Translations under genes and position numbers: made by a program
Notes under the pieces: model-generated
Told to the model about the DNA's origin: nothing
Seen by the model: the letters and a program-made list of their open reading frames with translations, nothing else
Databases searched by the model: none
Shown here: positions 57,848-64,000 of the stretch, one piece after another
How positions within the stretch are numbered: position 1 is the stretch's first letter
Layout: every line of letters begins with the position of its first letter
Source of the DNA: Chaenocephalus aceratus
Lineage: Eukaryota > Chordata > Actinopteri > Perciformes > Channichthyidae
DNA length: 64,000 bases
Assembly (NCBI GenBank): GCA_023974075.1
Contig: CM043788.1
Location: 23,624,496-23,688,495, forward strand
Reading direction: 5' to 3'

Positions 57848-57920
57848 GAGACACGAAGGGACTCGAACCCTCAATCTTCTGATTCGAAGTCAGACGCCTT
57901 ATCCATTAGGCCACGCGGTC
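57848..57920 (-). tRNA. tRNA-Arg (anticodon UCG), acceptor stem damaged
   Basis: On the minus strand: acceptor GACCGCG, box A TGGCCTAATGG, D stem GCC/GGC, anticodon arm TCTGA-CTTCGAA-TCAGA with anticodon TCG, T arm GAGGG-TTCGAGT-CCCTT with box B GGTTCGAGTCC. The 3' acceptor strand reads CGTGTCTC, pairing only for the inner four positions. One extra G would give a full stem. No TTTT terminator follows directly (only TTT). So either a one-base sequence error in a real gene or a decayed copy. Confidence 0.8.
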
Positions 57921-59575
57921 TGATGCAGGCTGTGAGTAATCGCAGGTTATTTAAAGGCACCAATCTGCTGCAGTTGTCTAGCTTGCGCACAATATCTGCA
58001 TGCTCTTACTTTTCCAACAACCCAAATAATGTTATATTTGCGCTGTAATATATTTGACACTTCGTTAAGGTTTGTGAGAACACGATATCTATTTGTTGGC
58101 TGTGTTCCCTTTAACAACATCTGCTGCCTGGTGTAAAAAAAAAAAAAAAGGACAACAATGTATATTTGAAACCATACAAAAAACGTTATAAAAGCTAATG
58201 AGAATATTTGTCGCCACAAATGTTTATTGTAACATTGAGATATTTTGTCTATTTTTAATGGTGGAAATAAATGGTTTATTGTGAGTTTGTTTGGTTTGTG
58301 TAAAAGTGATCGGCATGACCCGTGAACATTTGTTACAATGCTTACAAAGAAAAAAAAACCCAAAACAGACGCTTTAAGAGACAACACCGCAGTGGCGGAG
58401 CTGGGGGGTGAATCCTGGCCCACCCAAAAACACCCTCACCACGGGTCCCAAACTATTTTAGAACATTAAGAAAAAAATGTTTAAGTAACCTTTCATCATT
58501 CATCAATAGGACGTTTATATCGATAATGTACTCACTACACTTACAATTCATTGAACTTATTTGCTTCCAAAAGTTAATTATCCAAAGCCTCTGTCCACCC
58601 CCTTCTATTTACATGTAATGGTTTGGTCCTGCCTCCAAACGCGATGCAGCACCGCCGGCACTTTCTAGCAGAGAGTAGTGATGGGAATTCCGGCTCTTCT
58701 TGGTGAGCTTGGTTGCTGGTCGAGTTTCAGACATGCCCGCCGGCAAGCTTCAACGCACGCCGCTGTGTGGACGGGCCGTTAGCCATTGTCCTCTCCTGCT
58801 TGAGCTGCTTGACACTTTTCCCATAGGCTTCCTCCGCCATTTTGTTGAGGTATGTGGTTACTGCAGACAGTTTGGTTTATTCCGACTTTTCCAGGCTCTT
58901 GATCCTTTAGTCCTTATTGCTTGGCAATGGTTTTTCAACTGTCAAGTTGTGATCTGGTTTGTTTGATTGACTCCTGCCTAAACTTGAAATTGGCTTGATT
59001 CTCTCCAAAAGGACACATGGGACAACTCATATTTTGAATCTTTCCTCTTTATTTTGAGTTATTGCAGATTCCTTCTGCTTCATTCAGCCTCTTGTTAGCG
59101 TCCTGATGCATCATATAGGTTGAAACCTTTAAACCAACACATACTTTCATTCACTTTAGGAAAATAAACATTTCAATGAAAACATGCCATCCTTTAACAA
59201 GCACTTTCATTTTGCCCATAATCAATTTACAATTAAACATAACATTTAATCAAAAGTAAAGCATCTCAACAAAGTAAATTATATATTTCCGGCATCTTAT
59301 ATTTTAGCTTCTTACCTCATAGGACTAGAAATAATAATTCCTCTAATCAAACATGGTTCAAACAGATTAATACATTTACAAAAATATATCACCAGCAGCC
59401 ACATTCTCAGTGGAATCACAGACCCTAGGCTTCCCTGTCTCACCTGATGGGACTGGAGCCAGATGTTGAATTGCACTTCTCAGGCTCTGACAGTTGCCAA
59501 CTTTGGATTACCTGACTGGAGTGAGATTTGATATCATGGCTTTAATTACACATATGCGCACGAAATGACTGCTAT
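57921..59575. other. Intergenic, no gene recognised
   Basis: Short frames only; A-run at 58137. No transposon ends were assigned. Confidence 0.4.
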
Positions 59576-59599
59576 CGTGTCAGCAGCGGGACCTTAGCT

Positions 59600-59606
59600 T
59601 TTTTAT

Positions 59607-59646
<40 letters not shown>
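59600..59646. repeat. (TA)n microsatellite
   Basis: About 45 bp of TA with one break. Confidence 0.9.
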
Positions 59647-59650
<4 letters not shown>

Positions 59651-59737
59651 ATTACACAATATTGGACACAGACTTTAAAGGGCACCAAGTTTCATTCACT
59701 AATGAAAAACACATATTTGTTCCACTGTTTTATTGTG

Positions 59738-59980
59738 TGCCTGTCGCGATAAGCAATTAATTGACTTATCGTACGATAAATAAAAATTAACTCGATAAAT
59801 TGCCATTACATGAGGATGTGACTAGCAGTTTGAAAGGATGTACTTGAATTATTATTATATATTATCATTATGTCAGTGGTCTAAAATGGTCATACAACGG
59901 TGCCGACAATATTATAGTTTATCGCAATAATTTCCTGGACAATGTATCCAACACAATTAATTATCGTGAGAGGCCTATAG
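59738..59980. mobile_element. Small inverted-repeat element (CCTGTCGCGATAA ends)
   Basis: The left CCTGTCGCGATAAGCAATTA and right CAATTAATTATCGTGAGAGG are imperfect inverted copies around an AT-rich core. It resembles a common vertebrate non-autonomous DNA element; the target duplication was not resolved. Confidence 0.5.
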
Positions 59981-62429
59981 GCTACATGAAACACACACAC
60001 ACAAACAAATCTACAGACTTACTCCAAACTGCCAAATATATTAATTAACACACTCTCCCTCTCATATACTCTTTGACTCTATTTTGGCCTATAGTAGAAC
60101 AATAAGCAGCAGACTTTACATTTTTTATAATTTCTACTGGATCTTAGATCTGCGCATGCGCAATACGGGTCGGCAGTTGCGGCTCCTGAGTATTTTGTTG
60201 GGTAATCTATGGTAGGGCCGGCTAACCCATACAGTGGTGGGGCTCAAGTCAGTATTTGCAATGTAATTACATACACGCTCCCCTTGACAGTGAAACTCCA
60301 CGCGTGAGGTTTAGATTATTTCCCTGTTTCAATCCAAATTGAACTGTATGAAATAAAAAGGGCGACCTGGAGCCAAACCTGCAATTTCCCCACAGGTGAA
60401 AGAGTTTACATGCTGAAAACCCAACCCCTGCAGGGGGGTCTGGGGGATTCTCCCCCAGGAGATTTTTTGAAATACTAACATAAAATACACATTCTGGTAC
60501 TCTCTTGAGAAGAAAAATAAATAAATCTATTACTACATATTTAAAAATATGAATGCCATTTTAGTTTTTTGTTACTTTGTTCTGAAAGCTGAACCTGCTG
60601 CTCCTCACAGAGAGAAGAGGGAAGAGGCTGTGTGACTTTACATTGTGGATAAGGGTTGATAGCAGCGGGCAGGACCTATAAACACATTTACTACCCAATA
60701 GCATTGTGAGGCTGAACAAAAGGACCTTTTGACTATGTAAATGTAGTCTTTTGAAAAAACAAAACATTTACTGACTTTAGGATAGCTTAAAGTAAAGTTG
60801 TAAAATTACAACCGGGGGCCTTACATGGTTAAGGGCTATTGTTTATTTTTATTTACTTTAAGATGTTTATTCTTAACCAATAATTTAATTAAAAAACTCT
60901 TATTTAAATGATGTATGTGTCTCTGTGTTCCTGATGATACACTGAGAGAATGAGCTCATAGTGCTGCTGATCACCATAAGCCAAACAGTGTAGTGCCGAG
61001 AGATAGGGAGTCAGAGGCGGTGCAAGGAAGGTGCAAAAGGGTACTTTATTTAAGAGTAGCTAAGGTCATGTTGTCCGGTTGCAGTCCGGGAAGAAGAGAG
61101 AGAAGTCAGGAGGGCACACAACATGTATAGACAACACCTAACATATCCGTGTGGAAACAAAACCCCAACTGTAGTTCCATGTATGAATTATGAACCAGTG
61201 TAGTAAATAGGTGGTCACCACAACAGTCTGTATATTGCATTACATTTGTATAATGTAAGCTCGTTGATACTTCGTTAGATATACTGAATATTATTTGATC
61301 TATTCCACCACTTAATACCAAATAATGTAGAGGTGTGTTGTAGGTGCCTTAAATAACCCCTTATTTTCTAGTGAGATGTATTTTTATGTTCATATTGAAA
61401 TTGTTTATTTTTATCAAGTGCTACTTTTGAAGATTTCAGCCCTTTTTCTTTCAAGTGCCTAACAATCACTTTGTCGGTGCAGTACTGGATTTCTTTTAGA
61501 TGATTAAATGGATTATTTTTTGTTGTGACACATTACCCTAGTGCACGTTAGCTTTTGTTAACATCCTTACAGGAAAAGCATCATTACTATTTGTATATGA
61601 ATGTACACGTTGAATATGTAGATAAATACTTAATAAAAGCATGCATACTCATCAGAGGTGCAAACCGTCCTCCTAAACTGCAGGAATAGCCTGCCACCTT
61701 GTGTCTGCATGAAGGAAATACATCAGAAAGCGTCATTATGGTACTTTAGTGATAGTTGAAAAATAAAGATGAAAAACGATATTTTATATTGGTAGGTACA
61801 TACATCAAATGTATGTAGCTGTTTATTAATAGTATAATAACACACGTTGACTGCAGCAAGTCACAAAGACTCTTCAACAGGATTGCTGTGTATTTGAAGG
61901 CTGCAGGTAAGCTGACATGGTAGACATCACTTAAATGCCACTAGAGGTCACTATAACTACAGTTAAAGTTAAATGTATGCTCACAGTTTACAAAGCAGTT
62001 AAACTCTGTCAACGATGCTATTTGTATTCCGCTCAGATCGCTTAGATATTTCTCTAAGTGCATATAATTAATGTTGTGAAGTGTAAAAAAAGCAGCTTTC
62101 AGGTGGTCAAGAGAAAGTAGCAAGAGAGGGTAATTGTTTATCTGACAAACTGAAGAGGTCCCTTAACAGCAACCATGAGATGGCTTGTAGATGTTATAAC
62201 ACATTGTAGACCCTTCTGCAATTGTATTTAGGCTTATACATATGATGGACATTCCCAATTAAGTTAGTATAGGAGTATTGAGAAACAAACACAATGACAC
62301 ACAATTAAATAAATCAAATCCAGCTGTGATCATTCAATGTGTTGTACAGTTTGTATTTGCCTTTTAGAGCCACAAGGAGACAGAAAAGCACCACTTATGG
62401 AGTATGAATAACTCTTTTTTCCCTTCTTC
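59981..62429. other. Intergenic, no gene recognised
   Basis: AT-rich, no supported ORF or element ends. Confidence 0.4.
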
Positions 62430-62915
62430 TTAAATCAGGTGAGCTGTATCCTTAAAGGCCCTCTGTGCTAGGTCTCTATTGTTTGCCATAGAAGGACATA
62501 TTGGTGCAGAGAGATTTGCTGTAGAGGTTTGGGAGCACAGAGGGTTAGAAACAGTAACAGAGATTGAGATGGGAACACCACAGAGAAGGGGAGAAGTTGA
62601 GAGTATTGTTACAGTGTGGGAGTTTGGGATGATATTTTTTCTGCACTGAGAGATCTGCTGTAAGGTGATAATCACTTCAGGGATCCCAACCTGGAAGCCA
62701 TCAGACTCGGGTGTTTCAAATGAACACGCAGACATAATTTCATCCCTCTCATGATCAAAAAGATCCAAATTAAAAAGATAGCTTCCAGAGAGATGCGACG
62801 TCCAGGATTCCACCACAAGCCCCCCGGCAGCAGACCTCTGTACCTGCTGCTGCAAAGTTAGCAGCTTAACACGGGGTCGTGAGATAAGACTGCCCGCAAG
62901 AGAAATGCTGCACAT
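62430..62915 (-). CDS. Unassigned ORF, 161 codons
   Basis: An open frame with ATG at 62915 and stop at 62430, unusually long for this AT-rich area. The product is hydrophilic with a Ser/Thr-rich C-terminal half and no signal peptide, membrane segment or motif I recognise. A second frame (63246-62935, 103 codons) lies just upstream on the same strand. It could be an exon of a neighbouring gene, a repeat fragment, or chance. Confidence 0.2.
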   Translation of the reverse strand: MCSISLAGSLISRPRVKLLTLQQQVQRSAAGGLVVESWTSHLSGSYLFNLDLFDHERDEIMSACSFETPESDGFQVGIPEVIITLQQISQCRKNIIPNSHTVTILSTSPLLCGVPISISVTVSNPLCSQTSTANLSAPICPSMANNRDLAQRAFKDTAHLI

Positions 62916-63246
62916 GTGAGAGCTCTTTGGTGCTTTACTGATCTTTCAGCTGTGACAAATTAGCAACACTGAGGAATGGAGCTACCACCAAACACTTTGC
63001 CAGAGAGTCGTCATAAACAAATGAGGAATCTGTGAAATGCATTAATCTTGTTCTCAAGATTGAGCTTTCGGTTATTAGTGAAAAAAGTGACTTTAGGAAA
63101 AAAAGATTACCGATATCAACTTGAATAACCTTTTTAAGACTGCATGAGCTGCTGAATGTTTCTGGCACACAGTGTGAAGTAACTGAACACATTAACTCTG
63201 CACTAGTACAATTTTGAGATACTTGTACTTGACTTGAGTATTTCAA

Positions 63247-64000
63247 TGTTGTGCTTCTTTGTTCTTCTACTCCATTACATTTCAGAGGTAAATAGTGTAC
63301 TTTTACTCCACTGCATTTATTTAATATATTTTACTTTTTACTTGTAACTGAATATTCCTATACTGTGTTACTGTAAGTACAATATCTGAGTACTTCTTCC
63401 ACCTCTGCTGGAAGAAAAAAAAATGTGTTCAAAGAAATGAACTTAGTCATGACGAAAATCGATTTATGCTGTAGAGTTGGGTAGCTTTTTTAAATGAAGA
63501 ATATAACGGAAATGTTCACAATACTCACATTTTTCACAAAAATGATTTCTACTGGTCATATATGATGTTATAAGTTATTCTTTAGATATAGGCTCTGAAA
63601 CAGCTCAAACTCGCTCTGTTTGCATGAATGCAATGGTTTACAAATACAAATATAATAATATATACATTTTAGAAATACAAATGGGGAAAAAAAATCAATT
63701 TGATTGATCTATTGCAGAAAAGGTGGAAATCCATCAAGTATGCATGCCTTTATACAGAATAATTGTGTGTGTTTTCTTTCTTTCTCTTTCCACTGGTCCT
63801 CATTCATGTCCCTACCTGGATCCATCCATCTGAAATTGGCAGCCAAAACATTTCCAAAGAAAAGCTTCCTCAGCCCCAGGAAATATTAGTCTGGTGTTGC
63901 AACTTTCTTAAAAAACAAACCTTCATGTCCTGACAGATTTATCTATGACATGGTTGCTGTTTTCATCTGGAACTGATTGAATCAACGTCAGCGAGAAGGA
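63247..64000. other. Window end, no gene recognised
   Basis: AT-rich sequence, including TACTTTTACTCCACTGCAT-type text near 63300 that resembles a common fish repeat. No ORF supported. Confidence 0.3.

Overview
This is eukaryotic DNA, almost certainly from a ray-finned (probably percomorph) fish. One host gene is split into about 21 exons with GT-AG introns, and the rest is a dense mix of teleost-type transposable elements (DIRS, hAT, TTAA MITEs, Tc1/mariner, L2-like LINEs, an endogenous retrovirus) and long microsatellites. There is no prokaryotic organisation.

Host gene: the leptin receptor (lepr) runs on the + strand from about 22.2 kb to 56.06 kb. A leader exon with a strong donor at 22372 and a 58-nt exon (25184-25241) precede the coding start at 26961. 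The exons encode, in order, a signal peptide, the N-terminal cytokine-receptor region, a first cytokine-receptor module ending in WSEWS (37.6 kb), an Ig-like domain (41.5-41.9 kb), the leptin-binding module ending in WSEWS (49.5 kb), two membrane-proximal fibronectin III domains (50.7-53.2 kb), a transmembrane helix (53.3 kb), JAK2 Box 1 (54.2 kb) and a long signalling tail (55.1-56.06 kb). Most exon phases chain perfectly. The last exon does not read through: three steps of one base, each near a short homopolymer, separate the Box 1 frame from the SHP2/SOCS3-type tyrosine and the STAT3-type YxxQ motif. Exons 4-6 also have a phase conflict.

Left third (0-20 kb): a nest of mobile elements. It holds the 3' end of an endogenous retrovirus (env transmembrane fragment, polypurine tract, LTR), a minus-strand DIRS-like element split by a 2.7-kb hAT-type element (8-bp duplication GGCAGTAT), a Charlie-like hAT element with duplication CTCTAAAG, an internally deleted L2-like LINE, and a second 2.4-kb hAT-type element sharing its interior but not its ends with the first. 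A Tc1/mariner-type element at 18.8-20.0 kb carries a Harbinger-like insertion that contains a 66-bp perfect palindrome.

Introns of lepr: four copies of one TTAA MITE family, two of them head-to-head in one intron; a second L2-like LINE; a 2.4-kb hAT element with a TA-rich core; and a 3.3-kb foldback element whose left arm is broken by another hAT element, with the right arm preserving the empty site.

Right end (56-64 kb): a TTAA MITE carrying a 329-bp TG microsatellite, a tRNA-Arg(UCG) gene on the minus strand with a damaged acceptor stem, and about 6 kb with no recognisable gene apart from two unassigned minus-strand ORFs at 62.4-63.2 kb.
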